A stretch of 64,000 bases of DNA from JASLDZ01 sp964242625 (GCA_964242625.1 CAXTAO010000009.1:1-64000); one strand, 5' to 3'. Shown: positions 8,330-16,933, counted from the stretch's first letter. Notes: generated by a model not told the origin, from the sequence alone. Translations and numbers: made by a program.

Positions 8330-9853
8330 ATGGCGCCCAACCCGGCCGACACCGACGTCCTGATCGTGGGCGCCGGCCCCGCCGGCCTGACCGCGGGCTA
8401 TCTTCTCACCAAGGCGGGCCGACGCGTCACGGTGATGGAGCGCGACCCCGAGTACGTGGGCGGCATCAGCCGCACCGTGCGCTACAAGGACTTCCGCTTC
8501 GACATCGGCGGCCACCGCTTCTTCTCCAAGTCGAAGGAGGTTGTCGACCTCTGGAACGAGATCCTGCCGGACGACTTCATCGACCGGCCGCGCCTTTCCC
8601 GCATCTACTACCGCGGCAAGTACTATGCCTATCCGTTGCGCGCCTTCGAGGCGTTGCGCAACCTGGGCCTGATCACCTCGGCCATCTGCATGGCCAGCTA
8701 CGGCTGGGCTCGCGTCACGCCGATCAAGCCGGCTAAGACCTTCCACCAATGGGTGCGCAACCAGTTCGGCGAGAAGCTCTTCTCCATCTTCTTCAAGACC
8801 TACACCGAGAAGGTGTGGGGGATGAGCTGCGACGACATCTCGTCGGACTGGGCGGCGCAGCGGATCAAGGGGCTGTCGCTCTCCGCCGCCGTCGCCGACG
8901 GGATCATCCGCTCGCTGGGCCTGAAGAAGAAGCCCGCCGCCGCGCTCGGCCAGCAGGGCGGGGTGAAGAGCCTGATCGAGAGCTTCCGCTATCCGCGCCT
9001 CGGCCCCGGCATGATGTGGGAAGCCGCCCGCGACAAGATCACCGCCCAGGGCGGTGAGGTGCGCATGAGCCGCGACCTCGTCCAGCTCGCCTGGGACGAC
9101 GCGCGCGCGCTGTGGACCGGCACGTTCAAGACCGGCGACGGCCGCGTGGAGACGGTCACCGCGCGCCACGTCATTTCGTCCGCGCCGATCACCGAACTGT
9201 CGCATTCGCTGGCGCCCAAGCTCGACGCCCACGCCGACCTCAGCCTCAAGTACCGCGACTTCATCACCGTGGCGCTCATCACCAAGGTGGAAGACACGCA
9301 GAGCTTCCCCGACAACTGGATCTACATCCACGACCCGAGCGTGAAGGTCGGCCGCATCCAGAACTTCCTGTCCTGGTCGCCGTTCATGGCGCCGGAAGGC
9401 TACGCGTGCCTCGGCCTCGAGTACTTCTGCTTCGAGGGTGACGGGCTGTGGACCGCGCCGGACGCTGAGCTGGTCGAACTCGCCAAGCGCGAGATAGGCC
9501 AGATCGGGCTAATCGCGCCCGACAAGGTGGTCGACGCCCACGTGGTGCGCCAGCCCAAGGCCTACCCCGTGTACGACGACACCTACGCCGCCAACGTCGA
9601 GCGCGTGCGGGCGGAGGTGGAGGCGCGCTTCCCCACCCTGCACCTCGTCGGCCGTAACGGCATGCACAAGTACAACAACCAGGATCACGCCATGATGACC
9701 GCCATGCTGACGGCGGAGAACATACTGGCGGGCGAGCGGCGCTACGACGTGTGGGCGGTCAACGAGGACGCCGAGTACACCGAGAGCGGCTACTCCGGCG
9801 CGCAGGAGGCGCTGAAGAGCGAGCGCCTTGTCCCCCGCAAGGTCGCCGCCTAG
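8330..9853 (+). CDS. NAD(P)/FAD-dependent oxidoreductase, UDP-galactopyranose mutase-like
   Basis: A 507-aa cytoplasmic flavoprotein. It opens with a dinucleotide-binding fold (VLIVGAGPAGLTAGYLL, then the acidic VMERD) and continues with GGISRTV and RFDIGGHRFFSKSKEV, the signature of the amine-oxidase/UGM-like group found beside glycosyltransferases. A conserved aromatic stretch FSIFFKTYTEKVWG follows, and the C-terminal FAD contact lies near LVGRNGMHKYNNQDHAM. ATG 8330 is chosen because GAGGTG sits 9 bp upstream as a ribosome site; that GTG (8318) is the alternative start. It is probably co-transcribed with the GtrA-like gene and may supply a modified nucleotide- or lipid-linked sugar. The exact reaction is not known. 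Confidence 0.8.
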   Translation: MAPNPADTDVLIVGAGPAGLTAGYLLTKAGRRVTVMERDPEYVGGISRTVRYKDFRFDIGGHRFFSKSKEVVDLWNEILPDDFIDRPRLSRIYYRGKYYAYPLRAFEALRNLGLITSAICMASYGWARVTPIKPAKTFHQWVRNQFGEKLFSIFFKTYTEKVWGMSCDDISSDWAAQRIKGLSLSAAVADGIIRSLGLKKKPAAALGQQGGVKSLIESFRYPRLGPGMMWEAARDKITAQGGEVRMSRDLVQLAWDDARALWTGTFKTGDGRVETVTARHVISSAPITELSHSLAPKLDAHADLSLKYRDFITVALITKVEDTQSFPDNWIYIHDPSVKVGRIQNFLSWSPFMAPEGYACLGLEYFCFEGDGLWTAPDAELVELAKREIGQIGLIAPDKVVDAHVVRQPKAYPVYDDTYAANVERVRAEVEARFPTLHLVGRNGMHKYNNQDHAMMTAMLTAENILAGERRYDVWAVNEDAEYTESGYSGAQEALKSERLVPRKVAA

Positions 9854-9869
9854 CGCCGATCGGGCATCG

Positions 9870-9891
9870 GGGGCGGGCCTGCGCCCGCCCC
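9870..9891. terminator. Convergent hairpin, probable bidirectional terminator
   Basis: A 9-bp perfect GC stem (GGGGCGGGC with GCCCGCCCC) and a 4-nt loop lie between the convergent flavoprotein and ilvE stops. There is no clear T tract on either side, so Rho-independent action is only suggested. Confidence 0.45.
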
Positions 9892-9904
9892 TCGCTCGCC
9901 GCGC

Positions 9905-10780
9905 CTACGCGCCGCGCACCAGGGCCGAGTAGGCGTCCATCAGCCCCAGCGAGATCTGGCCGGGGATGTAACGGTGCTCGCCGATCTCGCTCACCGGCGT
10001 CACCTCCGCGGCCGAGCCGGTCAGGAAGCACTCGCTGAAGCTCGGCAGCTCTTCCGGCGTGATGTGGCGCTCGACCACCTCGATGCCGCGCTGTCGCGCA
10101 AGGTCGATCACCGTGCGGCGCGTGATGCCGTCGAGGAAGCAGTCGGGGGTGGGCGTGTGCAGCTTGCCGTCGAGGACGAAGAACACGTTCGCCCCCGTCG
10201 CCTCCGCCACCAGCCCCCGATAGTCGAGCATCAGCGCGTCGGCGTAGCCCGCCGCCTCCGCCGCGTGCTTGGAGAGGGTGGCGATCATGTAGAGCCCCGC
10301 CGCCTTGGCGCGGAAGGGCGCGGTGTCGGGCGCGGGGCGGCGATAGATGGCGTGGGAGAGCCGCACGCCCTTCTTCTTCTCCTCCGCGTCGAAGTACGAC
10401 GGCCAGGCCCAGACCGCGATCGCTAGGTGGATGGTGGTGAGCGGCGCCGAGACGCCGATCTGCTCGGACCCGCGCCACACCAGCGGGCGCATGTAGGCGT
10501 CGGCCATGCCGCTGCGCTCGCCGGCCAGCCGGCAGGCGGCGTTCACCTCGTCGGGGGTGAAGGGGATGCGCATGTCGAGGATCTCGGCCGAGCGGAACAG
10601 CCGCTCGGTGTGGTCCTCCAGCTTGAACACGCGCCTGTTGTAGAGCCGCTGGCCCTCGAACACGCACGAGCCGTAGTGTAGGCCGTGGGTGAGCACGTGG
10701 ACCTTCGCCTCCCGCCAAGGCACGAAATGGCCGTCGAACCAGATCGAACCGTCACGATCGTCGAACGGAACCAGAGCCAT
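9905..10780 (-). CDS. ilvE: Branched-chain amino acid aminotransferase
   Basis: A fold-type IV PLP enzyme of 291 aa that transaminates the 2-oxo acids of leucine, isoleucine and valine. The start region (WFDGHFVPWREAKVHVLTHGLHYGSCVFEG) matches the family. The PLP lysine is expected in RAKAAGLYMIATLSKHAAEA, followed by GYADALMLD and the signature VAEATGANVFFV. The C-terminal phosphate-binding FLTGSAAEVTPV is present. A clear ATG lies at 10780, and 92 bp separate it from the divergent response regulator gene. D-amino acid aminotransferase or aminodeoxychorismate lyase share this fold, but the motif set fits IlvE best. Confidence 0.9.
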   Translation of the reverse strand: MALVPFDDRDGSIWFDGHFVPWREAKVHVLTHGLHYGSCVFEGQRLYNRRVFKLEDHTERLFRSAEILDMRIPFTPDEVNAACRLAGERSGMADAYMRPLVWRGSEQIGVSAPLTTIHLAIAVWAWPSYFDAEEKKKGVRLSHAIYRRPAPDTAPFRAKAAGLYMIATLSKHAAEAAGYADALMLDYRGLVAEATGANVFFVLDGKLHTPTPDCFLDGITRRTVIDLARQRGIEVVERHITPEELPSFSECFLTGSAAEVTPVSEIGEHRYIPGQISLGLMDAYSALVRGA

Positions 10781-10872
10781 GGTGAAATCCTACCCGTGCC
10801 GCGCGGCGAAGGGGGCGGAATAGACCCTCGGCCGAGCGGGGCGTCAACGCCGCTCCGCCCCCGGCGGCTCCC

Positions 10873-11595
10873 GTGAGCGCCGCCGAGCCCGCCATGGGGC
10901 CCGCCACCGGGCCCGGCCCCGACCGTCACCTCCTCGTGATCGACGACGACGACCGGCTGCGCGAGCTCCTCAAGGCCTATCTGGCGCGCCACGGCTTCCG
11001 CGTGACCGCCGCGCGCGACGCCGCCTGCGCGCGGCGGCTGATCGAGGTCTTGCGCTTCGACCTCCTGGTCATGGACGTGATGATGCCGGGCGAGGACGGC
11101 TTCAGCCTCCTGGGCTGGGTGCGGGGCCGCGGCGGCGCCCCCGTGCTCATGCTGACCGCGCGGGGCGAGCCCGCCGACCGCATCCGCGGCCTGCAGCTGG
11201 GCGTCGACGACTATCTCGCCAAGCCGTTCGAGCCGGAGGAGCTCGTGCTGCGGATCGAGGCGATCCTGCGTCGCGCGGCGAGCGGGCCCGCGGCGGGCGC
11301 GGCCGGCCCGCTGCGCCTCGGCGACTGCGCCTTCGACCTCGCCCGGGGCGAGCTGACCCGGGGAGGCTTGCCCGTGCGGCTGACGGAGGGCGAGACCTCC
11401 CTCCTGAAACGCCTCGCCCTTACCCCCGACACCCCCGTCGACCGGGCCGAGCTGATGCGAGCCGACGACGACGGGGCGGGCCGCGGGGTGGACGTCGCGG
11501 TCACCCGCCTGCGCCGCAAGATCGAGCCGGACGCCAAGGCCCCCCGCTATCTCCAGACCGTGCGGGGCGTCGGCTACATGCTGGCCCCGGACTGA
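10873..11595 (+). CDS. OmpR/PhoB-family response regulator
   Basis: A 240-aa two-component regulator. The N-terminal receiver domain has the acidic cluster VIDDDDRLREL, the phosphoacceptor aspartate in LLVMDVMMPGEDG, the switch threonine in LMLTARGE and the lysine in DDYLAKPFEPEEL. The C-terminal winged helix (about residues 145-238) ends with VDVAVTRLRRKIEPD and the wing TVRGVGYML. It starts with GTG at 10873; an ATG at 10894 is an alternative. The partner sensor kinase starts 11 bp downstream. The regulated genes cannot be told from the sequence; an EnvZ/OmpR-like envelope role is inference. Confidence 0.92.
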   Translation: MSAAEPAMGPATGPGPDRHLLVIDDDDRLRELLKAYLARHGFRVTAARDAACARRLIEVLRFDLLVMDVMMPGEDGFSLLGWVRGRGGAPVLMLTARGEPADRIRGLQLGVDDYLAKPFEPEELVLRIEAILRRAASGPAAGAAGPLRLGDCAFDLARGELTRGGLPVRLTEGETSLLKRLALTPDTPVDRAELMRADDDGAGRGVDVAVTRLRRKIEPDAKAPRYLQTVRGVGYMLAPD

Positions 11596-11606
11596 GCGCG
11601 GCGCCC

Positions 11607-12959
11607 TTGCCCCCCCGCCCTCTCCTGTCGCCGCGACTTCTGCGCCGCGCCGCCAAGCAGTGGCTGCCGCGCTCGCTCTACGGGCGCAGCGTGCTCATCA
11701 TCATCCTGCCGGTCGTGATCATGCAGGCGGCGGTGGGCTGGGCCTTCTTCGAGCGCCACGAGAGCGCGGTGTCGCGCCAGCTGAGCGAGAGCCTGGCGGG
11801 CGACGTGGCGTGGATCGCGTCCCTCGTCGACGCCAACGCCGACCCCGCGCGCTTCGCCCGCATCGCCGCCCGCGCCGAGCGCGACGCCTCCTTGTCGGTG
11901 GCCTTCCAGCCGGGGCGCGCCCTGCCGACCGGGCGGCGGCCGAGCCTCCTGCCCACCTTCGACGCCCCGCTGCGCGCCGCCCTGGACGACAAGCTGGAGC
12001 AGCCCGTCTGGGTCGACACCACGCGCTATCCCGCCTTTGTCGATATCCGCGTGGCGGTCAGGGGCGGCGTGCTCCGCGTCCTGGCTCCGCGCGAGCGCGC
12101 CTTCTCCACCCGCGGCCTCGCCTTCCTCCTGTGGCTCACAGGGGCGACGCTCCTCCTCACCGCGGTGGCGGTGGGCTTCATCAGGAACCAGGTGCGCGCG
12201 ATCGAGCGCCTGGCGGCGGCGGCGGACGCCTTCGGCCGGGGGGCCGAGGCTCCCGCTTTCAAGCCCCACGGCGCGCGCGAGGTGCGCCAGGCGGCGGAGG
12301 CCTTCCTGGCGATGAAGGCGCGCATCGCCCGCCACATCGAGCAACGCACGACGCTCCTGGCGGCGGTCAGCCACGACCTGCGCACGCCGCTGACCCGGCT
12401 GAAGCTGGAAGTGGCCCTGGCCGAGCCCTCGCCGCAGATGGACCGCATCCGCCGCGACCTCGCCGACATGGAGCATATGATCGCCGACTATCTCGACTTC
12501 GCCCGCGGACAGGGGACGGAGGCCGTGGAGGAGCTGGACGTGGCGGCCCTGCTGCACGAGGTGGGCGACGGCGCCGCGCGCACGGGCGCGCGGGTGACGG
12601 TGGACGCCGCGGCGCCCATGATCGCGCGGGTGCGGCCGCTGGCGCTGCGCCGCGCGGTCGCCAACCTCGTGGCCAATGCGGCCGACCACGGCGCCCACGT
12701 CGCGGTCCAGGCGCGGCGTAGCCCGTTCGGCGGGCTGGAAATCCAGGTGGACGACGACGGCCCCGGCATCCCGCCGGAGCGGCGTGAAGACGCCCTTCGC
12801 CCGTTCGCGCGGCTGGACGAGGCGCGCAACCCCAACCGCCAGGGCGTGGGCCTGGGGCTGGCCATCGCGCGCGACGTCGCCCGCGGCCACGGCGGCGAGC
12901 TCACCCTCGGCGACAGTGCGCTGGGCGGCCTCTGCGCCACCGTGCGGCTGCCGGGGTAG
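11607..12959 (+). CDS. EnvZ-like sensor histidine kinase
   Basis: A 450-aa inner-membrane sensor. The first transmembrane helix is near residues 28-46 (VLIIILPVVIMQAAVGWAFF), followed by a periplasmic domain of about 120 residues, then a second helix (FLLWLTGATLLLTAVAVGF) and a HAMP linker. The H-box reads AAVSHDLRTPLTRLKLE, the N-box VANLVANAADHG, the G1 box VDDDGPGIP and the G2 region GVGLGLAIARDV. It begins with a probable TTG codon 11 bp after the response regulator, and no better start exists before the first helix. Autophosphorylation on the H-box histidine and transfer to the neighbouring regulator is the expected role. The signal is unknown. Confidence 0.9.
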   Translation: MPPRPLLSPRLLRRAAKQWLPRSLYGRSVLIIILPVVIMQAAVGWAFFERHESAVSRQLSESLAGDVAWIASLVDANADPARFARIAARAERDASLSVAFQPGRALPTGRRPSLLPTFDAPLRAALDDKLEQPVWVDTTRYPAFVDIRVAVRGGVLRVLAPRERAFSTRGLAFLLWLTGATLLLTAVAVGFIRNQVRAIERLAAAADAFGRGAEAPAFKPHGAREVRQAAEAFLAMKARIARHIEQRTTLLAAVSHDLRTPLTRLKLEVALAEPSPQMDRIRRDLADMEHMIADYLDFARGQGTEAVEELDVAALLHEVGDGAARTGARVTVDAAAPMIARVRPLALRRAVANLVANAADHGAHVAVQARRSPFGGLEIQVDDDGPGIPPERREDALRPFARLDEARNPNRQGVGLGLAIARDVARGHGGELTLGDSALGGLCATVRLPG

Positions 12960-13014
12960 GCGCGAGCGGCGGCGACGCGTCGACCGCGCGCCGCGCCCCG
13001 CGCTCGATCCGCCC

Positions 13015-13842
13015 TCAGCTTCCTTCTTGCACGAACCGCAGCAGGTCCTGGTTCAGCCGGTCCTGGGCGGTGGCCTGCAGCCCGTGCGGCTCGCCTTCGT
13101 ACTCGACCAAGCGCGCGCCGGGGATCATGCGGGCGGCCACTCGCGCCGACTTGTCGATCGGCACGGTCTTGTCGGCCGTGCCGTGGATGATCAGCGTGGG
13201 CACGGTGAAGGCCGCCATGTCGGGGCGGAAGTCCGTGCCCGCGAACGACTTGGCGCACTCCAACGTGGCGCGGAGCGAGCCCATCATCGCCATCTGCAGC
13301 GACCACTGCAGCGTCTCGTCCGACACCTTCTTGTCGAGGAGGCTCACGCCGAAAAAATCCTTGGCGAAACCGGCCAGGAAGTGCGCCCGGTCCTTGTGCA
13401 GCCCCTCCATGATCGGCGCGAAGGTCTTGGGGTCGACGCCGTCGGGGTTGTCGGGCGTCTGGGTGAGGTAGGGCGTGACCGCCGACACCAGCGCGGCGCG
13501 GGCCACGCGTTCGGTCCCATAGCGGCCGAGGTAGCGCGCCACCTCGCCCCCACCCATGGAGAAGCCCACGAGCGTCGCGCCGCGCAGGTCGAGCTCGCGC
13601 ATCAGGGCGTCGACGTCGCTCGCCAGCGTGTCGTAGTCGTAGCCGCTCCACGGCTGCGACGAGCGCCCGAAGCCGCGCCGGTCGTAGGTCACCACCCGGC
13701 AGCCGTTCTCCGCGAGGAAGTTCGACTGGCTCGACCACATGTCGCCGTCGAGCGGCCAGCCGTGGATCAGGACCACCGGCGGCCCCGACCCCCAGTCGGT
13801 GTAGTGGAGGTGCGTGCCGTCGGTCGTCCTCAATTGGGCCAT
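13015..13842 (-). CDS. Alpha/beta hydrolase (non-haem chloroperoxidase/esterase-like)
   Basis: A 275-aa cytoplasmic hydrolase. The oxyanion loop is VVLIHGWPLDGDMW, the strand RVVTYDRRGFGRSSQPW follows, and the nucleophile elbow is LVGFSMGGGEVARY. The catalytic aspartate is in IIHGTADKTVPID and the histidine in YEGEPHGLQATAQ. This arrangement matches cofactor-free haloperoxidases and related arylesterases such as perhydrolases. The ATG at 13842 fits the family start (AQLRTTDGTHLHYTDWG). It is a single gene, convergent to the sensor kinase. The physiological substrate is unknown. Confidence 0.88.
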   Translation of the reverse strand: MAQLRTTDGTHLHYTDWGSGPPVVLIHGWPLDGDMWSSQSNFLAENGCRVVTYDRRGFGRSSQPWSGYDYDTLASDVDALMRELDLRGATLVGFSMGGGEVARYLGRYGTERVARAALVSAVTPYLTQTPDNPDGVDPKTFAPIMEGLHKDRAHFLAGFAKDFFGVSLLDKKVSDETLQWSLQMAMMGSLRATLECAKSFAGTDFRPDMAAFTVPTLIIHGTADKTVPIDKSARVAARMIPGARLVEYEGEPHGLQATAQDRLNQDLLRFVQEGS

Positions 13843-13962
13843 GGTCCGTCCTCGCTAGGCGCATCCGCAACGTCGCGCCTGCGGGATGGTTCGCACGCCG
13901 CCGAACGTTGACGGCCACGCTTGAGCGTATCACTCTCCCCTCGCCTTAGGGGGAACAAGGCC

Positions 13963-14511
13963 ATGATGAAGATCGCGCTCGCCGCGTTGGCTGTCGCGTG
14001 CGCGACGGCGGGAGCCGCACGCGCCGACCTGCCGTCCTACACGTTCACCGGCTTCGCCAAGGGGGTCGACGTCGCCGGCCTCTTCGGAACAGTCGGCGCG
14101 AGCTATGACGCGCCCATCACCATCACGGCGGCCGAGAAAGGCACGCTGGACGATCCGAACGTCGCCGAAGGCGTGTTCATGTACGTGACCTTCCAGGGTC
14201 AGGACCTCTTTGAGGTCGAGGACTACGGCTACGTCGACCTCACCGCCGATCCGATCGTGTCGGTGCCGTACGTCAACGACTCGCCGCCGCCGCTGAGCCT
14301 CTTGATCCGCGACCTCACCTCGGTCGACGCCGGATATTGGACGACCCGCTTCCAGCAAGTCGACTACGAGGACGGCGGAGCCTACGACACCTTCCAGCTC
14401 TACCGCACCTCCTCCGCGCCCGAGCCGTCGACATGGGCGCTGATGCTGGCGGGCGTCGGCCTGGCGGGCGCCGCGTTGCGGGCTCGCCGCCGGTCGGTCG
14501 CCGTCGCCTGA
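13963..14511 (+). CDS. PEP-CTERM sorting-signal protein
   Basis: A 182-aa exported protein. It has a Sec signal peptide (KIALAALAVACATAGAARA then DLPSY) and, at the C-terminus, the sorting signal PEPSTWALMLAGVGLAG followed by an arginine cluster. In this system an exosortase/EpsH-type enzyme recognises the PEP motif and processes the protein at the membrane, often for biofilm matrix or extracellular matrix. The middle is acidic, rich in Asp and Tyr, with no recognised catalytic motif. Start is ATG 13963 or 13966, preceded by AGGGGGAACAAGG. No exosortase gene is in this window. Confidence 0.85.
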   Translation: MMKIALAALAVACATAGAARADLPSYTFTGFAKGVDVAGLFGTVGASYDAPITITAAEKGTLDDPNVAEGVFMYVTFQGQDLFEVEDYGYVDLTADPIVSVPYVNDSPPPLSLLIRDLTSVDAGYWTTRFQQVDYEDGGAYDTFQLYRTSSAPEPSTWALMLAGVGLAGAALRARRRSVAVA

Positions 14512-14559
14512 TCGCGAGAGAGTCGGCTTGGCCGGCCTTGGTGGGCCCTCCTGAGGGGC

Positions 14560-15669
14560 TCACGCCAGGCGGACGGTTCGGCCCTCCCGCGCGGCTTCGT
14601 AGATCGCGGCCATGACCCGCAGGTCGCGCAGGCCCTCCTCGCCGGGCGTCAGCGGCTCCTCGCCCGAGAGGACGCAGGCGCTCATGTGGTCGAGCTGGGC
14701 GGCGAACTGGTCGGACGTCGACCCCGGCACGGTCCGGGGCTGAGCGGGGCCGCCCAGCTTCACGCGCATCGTCTGCCCCTCGTAGGACGTCGCGGGCTCC
14801 ATATCGAGCCAGCCCGCCTCGCCCACCGCGCGGTAGCGGTTGTGTGCGGAGCTGTAGGTGGAGAGGCACTCCGCCACGACGCCCGAGGGGAAGCGCAGGC
14901 TGAAGGCCAGGGTGTCTTCGACCTCGCGAAAGCGCGGATCGCTCCGATCGCTGTGCTCCACCGCCGCGACCTCCACGGGCTCCTCCCCGCTGAGATAGCG
15001 CGCGGCGTTGAGGCTGTAGATGCCGATGTCCATCAACGACCCGCCGCCCGAGAGCGCCCGCTGCAGCCGCCAGATGCCCGGGCGCGCGCTTAAGCCGTGA
15101 TCGGCGGTGATGGTGCGGAGCCGTCCGAGTTCGCCCGACCGACAGATCCGGATGGCCTCGCGATTGTACGGCTCGAAGCGGCTGCGGTAGCCGATCATCA
15201 GCTTGCGGCCTGCGCGCCGGCAGGCGTCGATCATCTGCCGCCCTTCGTCGACCGACACCGCCATGGGTTTCTCGGACACGACATGCTTGCCCGCGCGGGC
15301 GGCGCGGACCGTGTACTCGCAGTGCAGGCTGTTGGGCAGGATGACGTAGACGACGTCGACGTCGGGATTGTCCGCCAGGCGTTCGAACGTCTTGTAGTCG
15401 TAGAGCCCGCGGCTGGGCACCCCATACTGGGCGGCGTAGCTCTGCGCCTTGGCGGGGTCGCCGCTGACGAGGGCGGTGATCCTCGAGCGGCGACACTGCG
15501 CGAAAGCGGGCATGATCTGGCGCGTGGCGTAGGAGCCCAGCCCCACGATGGCCCAGCCGACCTTGCGCCCCGGATCCTCCGCGGCCCAGCCTCGACCTCC
15601 CAGGCTGGCCGTGGCCAGTCCGGCGGCGGCCGTCACGAGGCTTCGCTTGGTGAGCGTGGGACCGGTCAT
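14560..15669 (-). CDS. Gfo/Idh/MocA family oxidoreductase, exported (glucose-fructose oxidoreductase-like)
   Basis: A 369-aa NAD(P)-dependent sugar dehydrogenase-like protein. Residues 1-30 form an export signal (TKRSLVTAAAGLATASLGG), close to but not a perfect Tat signal because only one arginine is kept. The Rossmann fold follows as VGWAIVGLGSYA. The conserved active-site lysine is in HVVSEKPMAVSVDEG. The C-terminal alpha/beta domain has GGGSLMDIGIYSLNAARYL, where Asp and Tyr are the usual catalytic-pocket residues. Periplasmic GFOR of Zymomonas has the same exported architecture. Its lactone product would suit the lactonase remnant found just upstream on the same strand. Confidence 0.87.
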   Translation of the reverse strand: MTGPTLTKRSLVTAAAGLATASLGGRGWAAEDPGRKVGWAIVGLGSYATRQIMPAFAQCRRSRITALVSGDPAKAQSYAAQYGVPSRGLYDYKTFERLADNPDVDVVYVILPNSLHCEYTVRAARAGKHVVSEKPMAVSVDEGRQMIDACRRAGRKLMIGYRSRFEPYNREAIRICRSGELGRLRTITADHGLSARPGIWRLQRALSGGGSLMDIGIYSLNAARYLSGEEPVEVAAVEHSDRSDPRFREVEDTLAFSLRFPSGVVAECLSTYSSAHNRYRAVGEAGWLDMEPATSYEGQTMRVKLGGPAQPRTVPGSTSDQFAAQLDHMSACVLSGEEPLTPGEEGLRDLRVMAAIYEAAREGRTVRLA

Positions 15670-15702
15670 GACGCCTCCCGCAGAGGTGATGGGCCTGAAG
15701 GA

Positions 15703-15885
15703 CTATGGACCGGGCGCGGCCGCGAACACCACCGCGGCGTGGCTCCCGACCGGGGTGAACGCGCCGGTGAAGGTCGGCGCGCCCCCGTGGGGATCGACGC
15801 GGAAAATCGTCAGGGCATCGCTGCGCTGACAGGCGCCATCGCCCGTCGCGGCGAGCCCGAAGCCGCTCGCTTCTGGGTCAGCCAT
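15703..15885 (-). pseudogene. Remnant of a lactonase-family beta-propeller protein (C-terminal tail only)
   Basis: About 35 codons closely resemble the last blade of the YbhE-type 6-phosphogluconolactonase/3-carboxymuconate cyclase family. They read SDALTIFRVDPHGG, then PTFTGAFTPVGS and HAAVVFAA. The full proteins are about 340-400 aa, but an in-frame stop (TGA) lies just upstream of the only ATG and no further matching sequence is seen towards 16080. It lies 33 bp before the Gfo/Idh/MocA gene on the same strand, suggesting a former two-gene operon. Assignment is by recalled family pattern only. Confidence 0.5.
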
Positions 15886-16080
15886 CGCGGCTCAGCCGCC
15901 GCGGCCACGATAGGGAGGAGCACGAGCCCGGTCTCGAAGAAGAGCGGCAAGCGCAGCCCCGAGGCCGCTGCACCCGAACGATCAAGGACGACTGACAGCG
16001 CCCCCGGGCCAGCGTCGCCCCAAACAGCTTCAGGTCGCCTTCGTCAGGAGTCCCCTCCCCGACGGCGTCGCGAGGAGATG
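15886..16080. other. Intergenic stretch with no supported gene
   Basis: This GC-rich stretch of 195 bp lies between the lactonase remnant and the left island junction. No reading frame has a recognisable protein pattern. It would originally have lain directly downstream of the tRNA gene now found at 28.6 kb. Confidence 0.4.
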
Positions 16081-16095
16081 GTGGGCCCGGCAGGA
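16081..16095. repeat. Left attachment core (attL)
   Basis: GTGGGCCCGGCAGGA matches 28600-28614 exactly. On the minus strand the left copy continues outward as CCCACCATCTCC, so it includes a CCA triplet where the mature tRNA end would be. Inward it differs from the tRNA T-loop at two positions, as expected if that side came from the element. Confidence 0.8.
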
Positions 16096-16169
16096 TGCGA
16101 GCAGGGCCCACCACGCGATCCGGAAAGAACTGCACTTTCCCCGACTTAGCCGAGGCGGATCGCGGCGAT

Positions 16170-16191
16170 CTAGGAGTAGTTTAGGGGTAGC
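16170..16191. repeat. Putative integrase arm-type site, left end (2 x 11 bp)
   Basis: Two tandem 11-mers, CTAGGAGTAGT and TTAGGGGTAGC, start 75 bp inside the left core. The pair matches the tandem TTAGGGGTAGC/TTAGGGGTAGA pair near the right end in the same orientation. Arm-type binding by the integrase is inference from position and symmetry. Confidence 0.6.
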
Positions 16192-16434
16192 TCACTCGCC
16201 ATTCTTCGGAGGCAAGAGCTTGACCGCTAGCGCTGCGACACCGGTGGCTCCCATACCTGCCGCGGCCGCGCTGTATCCCGCAGCGACCAGCGCGGGAACC
16301 CATATAAGGCTGAAGGCCGCAGCATCTCTCAGGGAGTCGATGATTTCGCCCTTGATGACCCGCATCCAGTCATAAACGAGCAGCATCGTGGAGAACACGA
16401 GCGCGAACATGGTTGTAGTAATAATGAGGAACAT
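16192..16434 (-). CDS. Small membrane protein, 80 aa, unrecognised
   Basis: A short protein with two clear hydrophobic segments: residues 1-21 (LIITTTMFALVFSTMLLVY) and about 41-72 (FSLIWVPALVAAGYSAAAAG onwards). They are separated by a charged loop (DWMRVIKGEIIDSLRD), and the tail is basic (KLLPPKNGE). No family is recognised. It is the first gene inside the left island end and its stop abuts the putative arm site. Small two-helix proteins in islands can be holins, pore-forming effectors or anchors, but nothing here distinguishes these. Confidence 0.5.
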   Translation of the reverse strand: MFLIITTTMFALVFSTMLLVYDWMRVIKGEIIDSLRDAAAFSLIWVPALVAAGYSAAAAGMGATGVAALAVKLLPPKNGE

Positions 16435-16933
16435 CGAACACCGCCAGCCTCGACGGCGTCACCGTCGCAGGTCCAAATGGTCGGCGCGTCGACCCAGGAA
16501 GGAGGGATGCTCAGTATTACAGGGCCACGTCGCATCATGGCCTGGAAACTAGTTACCGGCCGTCCCCTCAGGTCCACTGAGGATACTCCACGCGCTGGAG
16601 GGCCAAGTGTTCAAACCCCGAGCGCTGATGTCGGTTCCGGGCCATTTCCGTTTTGAGGGGCTACCCGTGCGGCGGTCGCCCGCAATGCACGCACATTCTC
16701 GTGAGAGCGCGGACTTCTGAGTAGCTTGCTGATCCCTCTGAGTTGATCGGCACGGCCGGGCTCCCCGGCCGCCGGGCGTGCATCGTCGCCCCCTGTCCCG
16801 GCTTTTAAACGAGGCTATCCGCGCCGACGCTCCTGCAACGGCCCAGTGTGTCCACACGTAGAGTCTCGTGCGGCAGTGGGCGAGATGGATCGACAAAAGC
16901 TCGATCCAGGGTAGAATGCTGCCATGATCCGCA
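16435..16933. other. Non-coding stretch, 499 bp
   Basis: No convincing gene is seen on either strand; long frames here are shadows rich in Ser, Arg and Gly. It holds a GC hairpin at 16754-16770 (GGCCGGG, loop CTC, CCCGGCC) and the probable upstream region of the 381-aa gene that follows. Confidence 0.4.

Noticed and set aside
15878..16135. Minus-strand 85-aa ORF across the left junction as more lactonase
   Set aside because: No beta-propeller pattern; it crosses the attachment core and is likely non-coding.
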